This document shows, piece by piece, positions 8,271 through 16,097 of a stretch of 64,000 nucleotides of DNA. A program made the position numbers and the translations under genes. This stretch comes from G965202915 sp965202915 (GTDB lineage: Bacteria > Pseudomonadota > Gammaproteobacteria > Eutrophobiales > Eutrophobiaceae), in assembly GCA_965202915.1 (NCBI GenBank), contig OZ241847.1, positions 1,302,001 through 1,366,000 on the forward strand, in the 5' to 3' direction. The notes under the pieces are model-generated. The model was not told the origin of the DNA, did not search any database, and was given only the letters and a program-made list of their open reading frames with translations. Within the stretch, counting starts at the first letter, position 1. The number at the start of each line of letters is the position of its first letter.

Positions 8271-10333
8271 TGCTGCACCTGATTGCAAGCCGCTTGAAGC
8301 GTCGCGAAGATACTGAATTCGAACAAGCGATTATTAGAATTTGCCTGGGCCTTGCCTGGCTGAGCTATCTCCACTGGGTTAAAAGCGCACACAGCGTTGC
8401 GCCGGAAGTCATGCTCACCGCGTATGCGTTTATTTTGGCCTGTGTGCTCGGGTTAATTTGGACGATAGTCGATCTCAACGTGTCGGTGCTCCGCCGGTCG
8501 ATAAATATGTTACTGGATATTTCACTGACCAGTTACACCTTGTATAAGATCGGGGATTACGGCGCACCTTTATTTGGCGCGTATTTATTTTTAATTTTTG
8601 GTTACGGATTCAGATACGGCAATAAATATCTTTATGCAAGCACCGTTTTCAGCGTGATTGGGTTCAGCCTGGTGGCCGCCTATGGCGACTATTGGCAGCA
8701 GAATCAGACACTAAGCTACGGCATCATAACCTGCATCATTGTTCTGTCCTTTTACTCTTCATCACTGATAGCAAAATTGCAAAACGCGGTAAATGCCTCG
8801 ATTGCCGCAAATGAAGCAAAAAGCCAATTTCTCGCCACTATGAGTCATGAAATCAGAACGCCCTTGAACGGGGTGATCGGGATGAGTGATCTGATGTTGC
8901 ACACGGAGCTCAACACCGATCAGGCCGATATCGCCAAAACCATCAAAGACTCGGCCTGGTCGCTGCTTTACCTGGTCAACGATATCCTCGATATATCAAA
9001 AATTGAAGCGGGCAAAATCGAAATCGAGAATATCGAGTTCAATATACACGCACTGGCCAATTCAATGGTGAACGCCCTGTCTCACGACGCCCGCGAGAAA
9101 GGATTAACCCTGAAAAGCGACGTATCCCCCGAAGTGCCGGTGTATTTGGAGGGAGACCCCCAGCATATCAGGCAGATCATTAGCAATATTCTTAATAATG
9201 CAATTAAATTTACCGACAAAGGTCATATCACTTTCAATATCAACCTGCTGGAAAACAGTAGCAACAACTATAAAATAAGATTTGAAATTGCCGACACCGG
9301 GATAGGCATGAGCAAAGAACAACAACGGATTATCTTCGATAAATTCACTCAGGCTGACAACTCGACAACAAGAAAATACGGCGGTACCGGTTTGGGCATG
9401 TCGATAGCCCAAACATTGGTGGAACAGATGGGGGGCAAAATGCATTTGCAAAGCCGACCGGGCATGGGGACAAGGTTCCGGGTTGACATGGATTTTTCCA
9501 AAGCAGACAAAGCCGGCGAGGTTGAAGTTGATCATCCCTTCATCAAGGCCTCGCCCAAAACCATATTGGTTGGGGAAGACAACGTCACCAATCAAAAGGT
9601 GATTCAAAAAATATTGGCACTGGGCAATTACAATATGAAAATGGTTGATAATGGCCGGAAACTTATTGAGGAGCTTGAAAAAGGTCAATATGACTGTGTG
9701 ATCGCGGACATGCATATGCCGGTTATGGGAGGCGTTGAAGCGGTCAAACTGTTTCGCTCCCAACACCCGGATAAAGATCATATACCCATTATTGTGCTGA
9801 CCGCGGACGCCACCACCGCGGCGTTGCAAACCTGCCAACAAGCCGGAATTGACGCGTTCCTCACAAAGCCGGTCACCACGGAGAAACTTGTTAATACAAT
9901 TAATACGCTTTTGACCAAAAAACAAACGGCCGCGGGTGAATCCGGCGATGAAGTCGAATACCCGTATATAGACAATGATGAATTTCTGGAGGTGACGCGG
10001 TTATTTAAGAATGATGAGGATGGTTTAAACCGGCTCGTTGAATCGTATATCGCTGACAACAGGGAAAATATGGAAAAAATAATCACCGCCGGGCAACGCG
10101 CGGATTACACGGAGATTGCCGATATGGCGCATAAAATTAATGGCAGTTCGCGCAGCATTGGCGCCACGCGAACCGCCAGGGCGGCAAAAAAACTTGAGCA
10201 GTCAACCCGGACCAATGACTTAAATAATGTCGATGATCAGATTGACGCGCTGTCAAAAAATTTTACCGCGACCTGCGCCTTGCTCCGAAATTTTTCCGGA
10301 AATGCCACCCCCGGACGTGACTCGTATTCATGA
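8270..10333 (+). CDS. rpfC: RpfC-like hybrid sensor histidine kinase (DSF sensor)
   Basis: The 687-residue membrane-bound hybrid kinase has an N-terminal segment of about five membrane helices (residues 20 to 170). A dimerisation domain follows with His193 in MSHEIRTPLNG, then an ATPase domain (N-box Asn310, DTGIGM 342-347, GGTGLGMSIA 371-380). The receiver has Asp480 in DMHMPVMGG and Lys533, and the Hpt domain has His621 in MAHKINGSS. This architecture and length match RpfC of Xanthomonas. The cytoplasmic N-terminal tail (RREDTEFEQAIIRI) resembles, from memory, the RpfC tail that binds DSF. Start ATG 8270 was preferred over TTG 8267. A convergent rpfF-like gene nearby supports the role. No rpfG or other output regulator lies in the window, so the phosphorelay target is unknown. 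Confidence 0.88.
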   Translation: MLHLIASRLKRREDTEFEQAIIRICLGLAWLSYLHWVKSAHSVAPEVMLTAYAFILACVLGLIWTIVDLNVSVLRRSINMLLDISLTSYTLYKIGDYGAPLFGAYLFLIFGYGFRYGNKYLYASTVFSVIGFSLVAAYGDYWQQNQTLSYGIITCIIVLSFYSSSLIAKLQNAVNASIAANEAKSQFLATMSHEIRTPLNGVIGMSDLMLHTELNTDQADIAKTIKDSAWSLLYLVNDILDISKIEAGKIEIENIEFNIHALANSMVNALSHDAREKGLTLKSDVSPEVPVYLEGDPQHIRQIISNILNNAIKFTDKGHITFNINLLENSSNNYKIRFEIADTGIGMSKEQQRIIFDKFTQADNSTTRKYGGTGLGMSIAQTLVEQMGGKMHLQSRPGMGTRFRVDMDFSKADKAGEVEVDHPFIKASPKTILVGEDNVTNQKVIQKILALGNYNMKMVDNGRKLIEELEKGQYDCVIADMHMPVMGGVEAVKLFRSQHPDKDHIPIIVLTADATTAALQTCQQAGIDAFLTKPVTTEKLVNTINTLLTKKQTAAGESGDEVEYPYIDNDEFLEVTRLFKNDEDGLNRLVESYIADNRENMEKIITAGQRADYTEIADMAHKINGSSRSIGATRTARAAKKLEQSTRTNDLNNVDDQIDALSKNFTATCALLRNFSGNATPGRDSYS

Positions 10334-11407
10334 TCAGGCGGCTATGCGCGGTTGTTGAGCGTGCATGGAAATCACCGGACAGCCGGTAACGTTGCCGTCA
10401 AAATCCAGCCATCTGTGGCGTTCATAGTCATACAGCTTGCAAGTCTTTAAGGTATTCAAGAAACCGCCCACTGTAAACGGGATGGTATGGAGCCTGTCGG
10501 CCATGACCTCCGCCAGCCGCTTCTGGGCGTCGACCAGATGATAAAGGGGTATTCTTGGATCAACGTGATGGGCAACGTGATGCATAATATTATGACCAAA
10601 CAAGTCGTACCATTTTGGATAACGCACGTGCACGGTAAAATCTTCCTGACCGCCCATCTCATCCCTTTCGCCCAGTGACCTGCTCCATGGAATCAGTTCA
10701 TTGGTATGATGCTGATACACGGTAAATCCCATCATAAAATTCCAATTCAGGAACGGCACAACAAAACCGAGCAGAATCAATTCAAATGGGTTGGTGTGAT
10801 CCAGGGCGCGTCCAAAATAGACAAGCAAACCAAGATATGATCCCAGGTAAAAGACAAGTAAGGCAAAATCCCAGCCAACGGATCCGCGCCCGTCAACCAC
10901 GCCCTCGAATGGATAAAATTTATTTTTCCACCAGCGCTCAATCATATAATAAAAACCAATACCGGGAACGCTGCGGTAGAATTTCTCCAAATTTCTCCTC
11001 CATCCCGGCAACGCGTCATATTCTTGTTTCGAGAACGGCGACCACGAATCAAGATTTTTTACATTGGTTGACTGGTGATGAATCCTATTGTGCTCGTTAC
11101 ACCATAAACCATAGTTATGCAGCGACGGCAGGAACACTATTCTGCCTATGATTTTGTTCAGCGTCCTGCTCCCGGTAAAGGCTTGATGTGCGGCGTCATG
11201 GCCGATAACAAATAATGATGCAATCATCGAGCCGGCAACAAAACAGCATAACAATCTCAGTGCCAAATTATCCAAAAAAATAACTCCCGCGATTGCACCG
11301 CAATATATCAACAGATCGGTGATAACGATCCCCAGCGCGAGAGCGGTGTTTGGACTGGCATAAGCGGATAATATTGATCTCAATTGTTTGGTATTCAGAT
11401 ATGTCAT
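10334..11407 (-). CDS. Membrane fatty acid desaturase
   Basis: The 357-residue integral membrane di-iron desaturase has three histidine boxes: HDAAH (70-74), HNRIHH (106-111) and HHVAHH (276-281). An additional YQHHT lies at 231-235. Hydrophobic helices flank the boxes. Such enzymes introduce double bonds into acyl chains of lipids or carrier-bound fatty acids using O2 and an electron donor. Start ATG 11407 sits 7 nt behind GGGAG; an in-frame GTG two codons earlier is less well placed. It lies 17 bp downstream of the rpfF-like gene and is presumably co-transcribed with it. Its stop codon abuts the stop of rpfC with no base between. The acyl substrate is unknown; a role in making or tailoring a DSF-type signal is inference from context. 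Confidence 0.88.
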   Translation of the reverse strand: MTYLNTKQLRSILSAYASPNTALALGIVITDLLIYCGAIAGVIFLDNLALRLLCCFVAGSMIASLFVIGHDAAHQAFTGSRTLNKIIGRIVFLPSLHNYGLWCNEHNRIHHQSTNVKNLDSWSPFSKQEYDALPGWRRNLEKFYRSVPGIGFYYMIERWWKNKFYPFEGVVDGRGSVGWDFALLVFYLGSYLGLLVYFGRALDHTNPFELILLGFVVPFLNWNFMMGFTVYQHHTNELIPWSRSLGERDEMGGQEDFTVHVRYPKWYDLFGHNIMHHVAHHVDPRIPLYHLVDAQKRLAEVMADRLHTIPFTVGGFLNTLKTCKLYDYERHRWLDFDGNVTGCPVISMHAQQPRIAA

Positions 11408-11424
11408 GTTCACTCTCCCAATAA

Positions 11425-12327
11425 TTAAAGGTTTGTCATTGCGCTCGCGGGCTGCTGAGCGTATTTGTTGGCAAATCTATTTTGCGAATAAACCAACCGT
11501 TGCATTACGTGGACGTCTCTCTCGGAAAGATTGAAAGCGGCGTCCACCCAGACGTCTCCGATATCAATTAATTGCCGGTAATCGATGCGGTTAACGCGGT
11601 TGCGTATCTTTGTCATTGACCTCATGCTGTTAAGGCGGTGGCGATGGGTATGCATAAATGCATTCACCGCCGACCTGCCTTCGCCAACGTCGGCCAATAT
11701 GTCGATAATCCCGCGCGAATAAAGATCTTCAGATTTGTATAATTTGCCGTCCAGGATCATTCTTTCAGCCGTGACCGGACTCACTCTCCGCGAGAGCAGA
11801 TCATAAGCACCCATGCCCGGAAAAAGATTAAACAATACTTCCGGAAGACCCAGTTCCACGTCATGCTCGGCAATCAGCACGTGACTCGATAGCGCCGCTT
11901 CAAATCCCCCGCCAAGGGCATTGCCGTGAATCAATGAAATGGTGGTCATATCCAACTCGCGGCCGATGTGATTGAAGTACACCGCGTCTATGCAGGCTTT
12001 TGCGTATTCTTTAAGTTTTGCTTTGTCTTTGTTGGCAATACAACTCAAAAAATAATCAATATCCCCGCCAAAACTAAACACCGAATTGCGGGAGCTGATA
12101 ATACTGAATTGAACGTCTATCTGTTGACCATTGCACGCCAGTTTGCCGTCATGATGCTTCAAAATAGATTGAAACTTATCCAGTTCACGCAATAACGTTA
12201 ATGTAAAACAAGACCTGGGCCTTGGATTAAAAAACAACCAGACCGCGTTATGTTTGGTGTCTATGTGTACGTCGAGGTGTTTAAATTTTTGGAATGAAAC
12301 TTCACTGCTGTATCGTATGGTATTCAC
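11425..12327 (-). CDS. rpfF: RpfF-like enoyl-CoA hydratase / DSF synthase
   Basis: The 300-residue crotonase-fold protein is co-linear with RpfF of Xanthomonas, which dehydrates a 3-hydroxyacyl-ACP to the cis-2-enoyl form and releases the free DSF acid. Both glutamates used by RpfF are present: Glu143 in GNALGGGFEAALS and Glu163 in GLPEVLFNLFPGMGAY. The oxyanion-hole glycines FSFGGDI lie at 85-90. The conserved C-terminal helix region (IGDVWVDAAF, MQRLVYSQNR) is intact. The start is GTG 12327 behind a strong AAGGGGGAA. It is the first gene of a two-gene unit with the desaturase and is separated from ispF by 151 bp. A plain crotonase is possible, but the resemblance around Glu163 is specific to RpfF. 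Confidence 0.88.
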   Translation of the reverse strand: MNTIRYSSEVSFQKFKHLDVHIDTKHNAVWLFFNPRPRSCFTLTLLRELDKFQSILKHHDGKLACNGQQIDVQFSIISSRNSVFSFGGDIDYFLSCIANKDKAKLKEYAKACIDAVYFNHIGRELDMTTISLIHGNALGGGFEAALSSHVLIAEHDVELGLPEVLFNLFPGMGAYDLLSRRVSPVTAERMILDGKLYKSEDLYSRGIIDILADVGEGRSAVNAFMHTHRHRLNSMRSMTKIRNRVNRIDYRQLIDIGDVWVDAAFNLSERDVHVMQRLVYSQNRFANKYAQQPASAMTNL

Positions 12328-12478
12328 AAGTAATTCCCCCTTGCTTGAAATAAGAATAATTAAACGCAGGCACGCGGTGTTAAGGCATGAACCTACAAAA
12401 TTATTCTAGTAACAGGGATACCAGTGTGTAGAGAGAAAAGAACGGCTACAGATCGATTAAAATCAGGTAAAATCCTTT

Positions 12479-12946
12479 TCAGGAGAGGAGTGTAACGGCA
12501 TATACGGCGATGCCTTTTTGACGTCCGATGTAACCCATGCCTTCGGTCGTCGTTGCCTTGATATTTATCTGATCCGGGCTCAATCCAAGATCGCCGATCA
12601 GGTTATTTTTCATGCCGGCAAGATAAGGCGCCATCCTGGGGGCCTGTGCTACAATAGTAAGGTCTATATTTTCTATCGAGTAGGTTTTTTTGCCAATTAA
12701 ATCAGATACTTGCTTTAACAGTATGCGACTGTCAATATTTTTATATTTATCGTCATTATCGGAAAAATGTGCACCAATATCAGCCAGGCCCGCGGCCCCC
12801 AGTAACGCATCGCACAAAGCATGGATCAGCGCGTCACCATCTGAGTGTCCGTCCAGTCCTTTTTCATAAGGAATCGTCACACCGCCGAGTATTAATTTTC
12901 GGCCGGAGATCAGACGATGAACGTCATAACCATGTCCGATTCTCAT
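12479..12946 (-). CDS. ispF: 2-C-methyl-D-erythritol 2,4-cyclodiphosphate synthase
   Basis: This is the fifth enzyme of the MEP isoprenoid pathway, converting CDP-methylerythritol 2-phosphate to the cyclodiphosphate. The 155-residue product has the signature MRIGHGYDVHRL (zinc ligands Asp and His), GHSDGDALIHALCDA and TTTEGMGYIGRQKGIA at the C-terminus. Its ATG overlaps the ispD stop by 4 nt (ATGA), so the two are translationally coupled. It is the last gene of the leftward pyrG to ispF block; a weak TCCT/AGGA hairpin followed by TTTT spans its stop. Confidence 0.97.
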   Translation of the reverse strand: MRIGHGYDVHRLISGRKLILGGVTIPYEKGLDGHSDGDALIHALCDALLGAAGLADIGAHFSDNDDKYKNIDSRILLKQVSDLIGKKTYSIENIDLTIVAQAPRMAPYLAGMKNNLIGDLGLSPDQINIKATTTEGMGYIGRQKGIAVYAVTLLS

Positions 12947-13653
12947 ACATTTTCCCTACTTAATTTTAGGTACATATTGGCAAGCAAGAGATCACTATTC
13001 CGGGTAATTTTTATATTATTGGCTTGACCTTCAACGAGTAAAGGGGCGTGGCCTCGTAATTCCATTGCCATGGCCTCGTCGGTAATACTGCTGTTATTTT
13101 CCACCGCGGCGTTGATCGCCTCCGACAGGAGTTGTAATTGAAACATCTGTGGCGTCAGTGCGCGCCATAAATGATCTCTATCGACGGTTGCGGTGATTAC
13201 ACCCTTGCCGTCGGTTCGTTTTATTGTGTCGGTTACCGGCACGGCCAGCACACCGCCCACTCCGTTTGCCGACGCGGCGTGAATAAGTCGGTCGATATCA
13301 GTTTGACCCAAACAGGGACGAACCGCGTCATGCACCAGCACCCAGTCATTGGCGTCGGCCACTTGGGCAAGTGCGTCCAAACCGTTGAGTACTGATTGGT
13401 AACGTTCGGCGCCACCGGGCGCGGTAATAATGTTTGCCTCAGCGGCAATATCCAGGCGCGGCCAATGCGAATCATCTTTTGCGATCACGACAACCACGCC
13501 TTTAATGTCCGCCCGCCGAATAAAACACTCCAAACTGTGTTCAATGACGGTCTTGTCATGCAGCTTAATATATTGTTTTGGAATATCAAGCTGCATTCGG
13601 GAACCGCTGCCGGCGGCGGGGATAAGCGCCCAAAAATGGTGCTCCGCGTGCAT
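12943..13653 (-). CDS. ispD: 2-C-methyl-D-erythritol 4-phosphate cytidylyltransferase
   Basis: This is the third MEP-pathway enzyme, which joins CTP and methylerythritol phosphate. The 236-residue product shows the nucleotidyltransferase start ALIPAAGSGSRMQ followed by PKQYIKLHDKTV. It also has VLVHDAVRPCL and AVPVTDTIKRTD, and a C-terminal DEAMAMELRGH and VEGQANNIKIT. All are normal for the family. It starts at ATG 13653, 3 bp after ftsB, and overlaps ispF by 4 nt. Confidence 0.97.
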   Translation of the reverse strand: MHAEHHFWALIPAAGSGSRMQLDIPKQYIKLHDKTVIEHSLECFIRRADIKGVVVVIAKDDSHWPRLDIAAEANIITAPGGAERYQSVLNGLDALAQVADANDWVLVHDAVRPCLGQTDIDRLIHAASANGVGGVLAVPVTDTIKRTDGKGVITATVDRDHLWRALTPQMFQLQLLSEAINAAVENNSSITDEAMAMELRGHAPLLVEGQANNIKITRNSDLLLANMYLKLSRENV

Positions 13654-13656
13654 GGA

Positions 13657-13938
13657 CTAAGGCGCGGGTATTTCCACAATCTGATAAAACGTCTCGCCGG
13701 GTTTTATCATTCCCATCTCGCTGCGGGCGCGTTCTTCAATCGCCTCCTCTCTCTGTTTCAAATCAAGCACCTCCGCCGCCACCGCCCGGTTTCTTTCCAC
13801 CAGGCGATCATTCTCCACCCTCAGTCGCTCGACTCCATTGGCAAGATGATGCACCTCGGTAAGACTGCCGTTACCTATCCACAGGCAGTATTGCAAAGGC
13901 AATAATAAAAATATCAACAGCAAGGTTATTGATTTCAT
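13657..13938 (-). CDS. ftsB: Cell division protein FtsB
   Basis: The 93-residue bitopic membrane protein has one N-terminal helix (ITLLLIFLLLPLQYCLWIG). A leucine/valine heptad coiled coil follows (VHHLANGVERLRVENDRLVERN) and then EEAIEERARSEMGMIKPGETFY, the typical FtsB C-terminal motif. FtsB forms a complex with FtsL and FtsQ at the septum; both partners are encoded in the dcw cluster of this window. Start ATG 13938 (MKSITLL) is preferred over the in-frame codon at 13956. The position between eno and ispD is the usual one in gammaproteobacteria. Confidence 0.95.
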   Translation of the reverse strand: MKSITLLLIFLLLPLQYCLWIGNGSLTEVHHLANGVERLRVENDRLVERNRAVAAEVLDLKQREEAIEERARSEMGMIKPGETFYQIVEIPAP

Positions 13939-13970
13939 ACTAAGTGATGATCGCAATCATGTCGCGCGGG

Positions 13971-15254
13971 CTAGGCCAGATTATAAAACGCATTAACGCC
14001 CGGATAACTTGCGGCGTCGCCCAACTGATCCTCGATTTTCATCAAACGGTTATATTTTGCAACCCGGTCGGATCTCGACAATGAGCCGGTCTTGATTTGT
14101 CCCGTTGACGCGGCAACGGCCAGGTCGGCGATGGTGGTGTCTTCAGTTTCCCCGGAACGATGAGAGATCACCGCGGTATAACCGGCTTGCTTCGCCATCT
14201 CAATTGCGTCCAGAGTTTCGCTTAAAGAACCGATTTGATTCACCTTAATCAGAATTGAGTTGCCAATGCTTTGCTCGGTCCCCCGCTTTAATCTTTTGGT
14301 ATTGGTTGCAAATAAATCATCGCCCACTAACTGCACCTCGCCGCCTAATTTTTGGGTCAATAACTTCCAACCTTCCCAGTCATCCTCAGCCATGCCGTCT
14401 TCGATGGTAATAATCGGATATCGATCAAACCACGGTAGCAGGTGATCCAGGAAACCGGCTGAATCGAGCGATCTGTTTTCCGATGCCAGGGTATAAAGAC
14501 CGTCCTTATAAAATTCAGAACTGGCCACGTCCAAACCCAGCAAAATATCTTTGCCGGCCTCATAGCCGGCCTTGCCTATTGCCTCCAGAATAATTTCTAT
14601 CGCCTCTTCATTGGAGGATAAATTGGGCGCAAATCCGCCTTCATCGCCGACCGTCGTACTCAAACCGCGTTTCGCCAACACCGATTTAAGCGTATGAAAA
14701 ATTTCCGCGCCATAACGCACCGCCTCACGCATACTCGCCGCGCCCACCGGCAGGATCATGTATTCCTGCAGATCAACACTATTGTCGGCGTGCGCGCCGC
14801 CATTGATAATGTTCATCATCGGCACCGGCATTTGCAGCCGCCCCTCGCCACCCAGATACCGGTACAGCGGCACGCCGGTTGCATTCGCGGCGGTGTGCGC
14901 CACTGCCATCGATACCGCCAGTATCGCATTAGCCCCCAAACGCTGTTTGTTGACGGTGCCGTCGAGTGCAAGCATGGTTTGATCAACGTCCAACTGTTCG
15001 CGGACGTCCTTGCCTATCAGTGCAGGCGCGATCTCAGTGCGTATATTCTCAACCGCGCCCAGCACACCTTTGCCCGAATACCGCGTTGCGTCATCATCAC
15101 GCAACTCGATGGCTTCATGGACTCCGGTGGACGCACCCGAAGGCACCATCGCGCTGCCAGTTGCGCCATCGGCGGTAAAAACCTGCGCCTCAACGGTTGG
15201 ATTGCCTCTCGAATCCAACACTTCTCCGGCGACAATTTTATCTATCTTCGGCAA
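13971..15254 (-). CDS. eno: Enolase
   Basis: This glycolytic enzyme interconverts 2-phosphoglycerate and phosphoenolpyruvate. The 427-residue product starts MPKIDKIVAGEVLDSRGNPT. It contains GASTGVHEAIELRD, NAILAVSMAVAHTAA, the GDEGGFAPN lid, metal ligands in GLDVASSEF, IEDGMAEDDWEGW and LVGDDLFATN, and the enolase signature ILIKVNQIGSLSET. The C-terminal SHRSGETEDTTIADLAV carries catalytic residues. It lies between kdsA (15 bp) and ftsB in one leftward operon. Confidence 0.98.
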   Translation of the reverse strand: MPKIDKIVAGEVLDSRGNPTVEAQVFTADGATGSAMVPSGASTGVHEAIELRDDDATRYSGKGVLGAVENIRTEIAPALIGKDVREQLDVDQTMLALDGTVNKQRLGANAILAVSMAVAHTAANATGVPLYRYLGGEGRLQMPVPMMNIINGGAHADNSVDLQEYMILPVGAASMREAVRYGAEIFHTLKSVLAKRGLSTTVGDEGGFAPNLSSNEEAIEIILEAIGKAGYEAGKDILLGLDVASSEFYKDGLYTLASENRSLDSAGFLDHLLPWFDRYPIITIEDGMAEDDWEGWKLLTQKLGGEVQLVGDDLFATNTKRLKRGTEQSIGNSILIKVNQIGSLSETLDAIEMAKQAGYTAVISHRSGETEDTTIADLAVAASTGQIKTGSLSRSDRVAKYNRLMKIEDQLGDAASYPGVNAFYNLA

Positions 15255-15269
15255 ATAAATTTCCTCCTT

Positions 15270-16097
15270 TCAATCCTGCTTTGCCAGATCCGGCTTTACC
15301 CGCGCGTCTATTTCCTTGAGCGACTCAAGCAGTGATTCAATTTTATTCAAAGGCCAGGCATTTGGGCCGTCGCTCAAAGCCTGATCGGGATCGGGATGGG
15401 TTTCCATAAACAGGCCGGCAATACCCACCGCGGTCGCAGCCCGGGCCAGGGCCGGCACAAATTCCCGCTGCCCCCCGGACACGTTGCCGCCACCGCCCGG
15501 CATTTGCACCGAGTGGGTGGCGTCAAACACTACCGGGCATTGTGTTTCACGCATAATAACCAATGCGCGCATATCCGATACCAGATAATTGTATCCAAAA
15601 CTGGCGCCTCGTTCACACACCATGATCGTGTCATTGCCGACTGCACGGGCCTTGTTGACAACGTGTTGCATATCCCCGGGCGCAAGAAACTGCCCCTTTT
15701 TGATATTGACCGGCAAACCCTGGCGCGCAACCCGTTGGATAAAGTTTGTCTGTCGACACAAAAACGCCGGCGTTTGCAGTACGTCAACAACGGTGCTGAT
15801 TTCCGCCAATGGCGAATCCTCATGCACGTCGGTTAATATCGGCAGCCCCAATTCCGATTTGACCCTGGCCAGTATCGATAAACCGGATTGCATCCCGGGG
15901 CCCCGGTAACTTTCATGCGAACTCCGGTTGGCCTTGTCAAATGAAGATTTATAAATAAACGGGATATTGAGTCTTTGGGTGATATCGCGCAATTGTCCGG
16001 CGGTATCCATGGCCAATTGTTCACTTTCAATCACACAGGGCCCGGCAATCAAAAAAAAGGGCTGGCTCAGGCCGGCGTCAAAGTCACACAGCCGCAT
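15270..16097 (-). CDS. kdsA: 3-deoxy-8-phosphooctulonate synthase
   Basis: KdsA condenses arabinose 5-phosphate and phosphoenolpyruvate into KDO 8-phosphate for the inner core of lipopolysaccharide. The 275-residue product has FLIAGPCVIES, FIYKSSFDKANRSS, GLPILTDVHE, QTPAFLCRQTNF, KKGQFLAPGDMQHV, CERGASFGYNYLVSDMRAL and DATHSVQMPGG, all family landmarks. Its ATG lies 14 nt inside the end of pyrG. The presence of kdsA with lpxC in the same window shows a lipopolysaccharide-bearing outer membrane. Confidence 0.97.
   Translation of the reverse strand: MRLCDFDAGLSQPFFLIAGPCVIESEQLAMDTAGQLRDITQRLNIPFIYKSSFDKANRSSHESYRGPGMQSGLSILARVKSELGLPILTDVHEDSPLAEISTVVDVLQTPAFLCRQTNFIQRVARQGLPVNIKKGQFLAPGDMQHVVNKARAVGNDTIMVCERGASFGYNYLVSDMRALVIMRETQCPVVFDATHSVQMPGGGGNVSGGQREFVPALARAATAVGIAGLFMETHPDPDQALSDGPNAWPLNKIESLLESLKEIDARVKPDLAKQD

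Noticed and set aside
9104..9925. 273-residue ORF antisense to rpfC
   Set aside because: A mirror of the coding strand with no family likeness; rpfC motifs are all intact.
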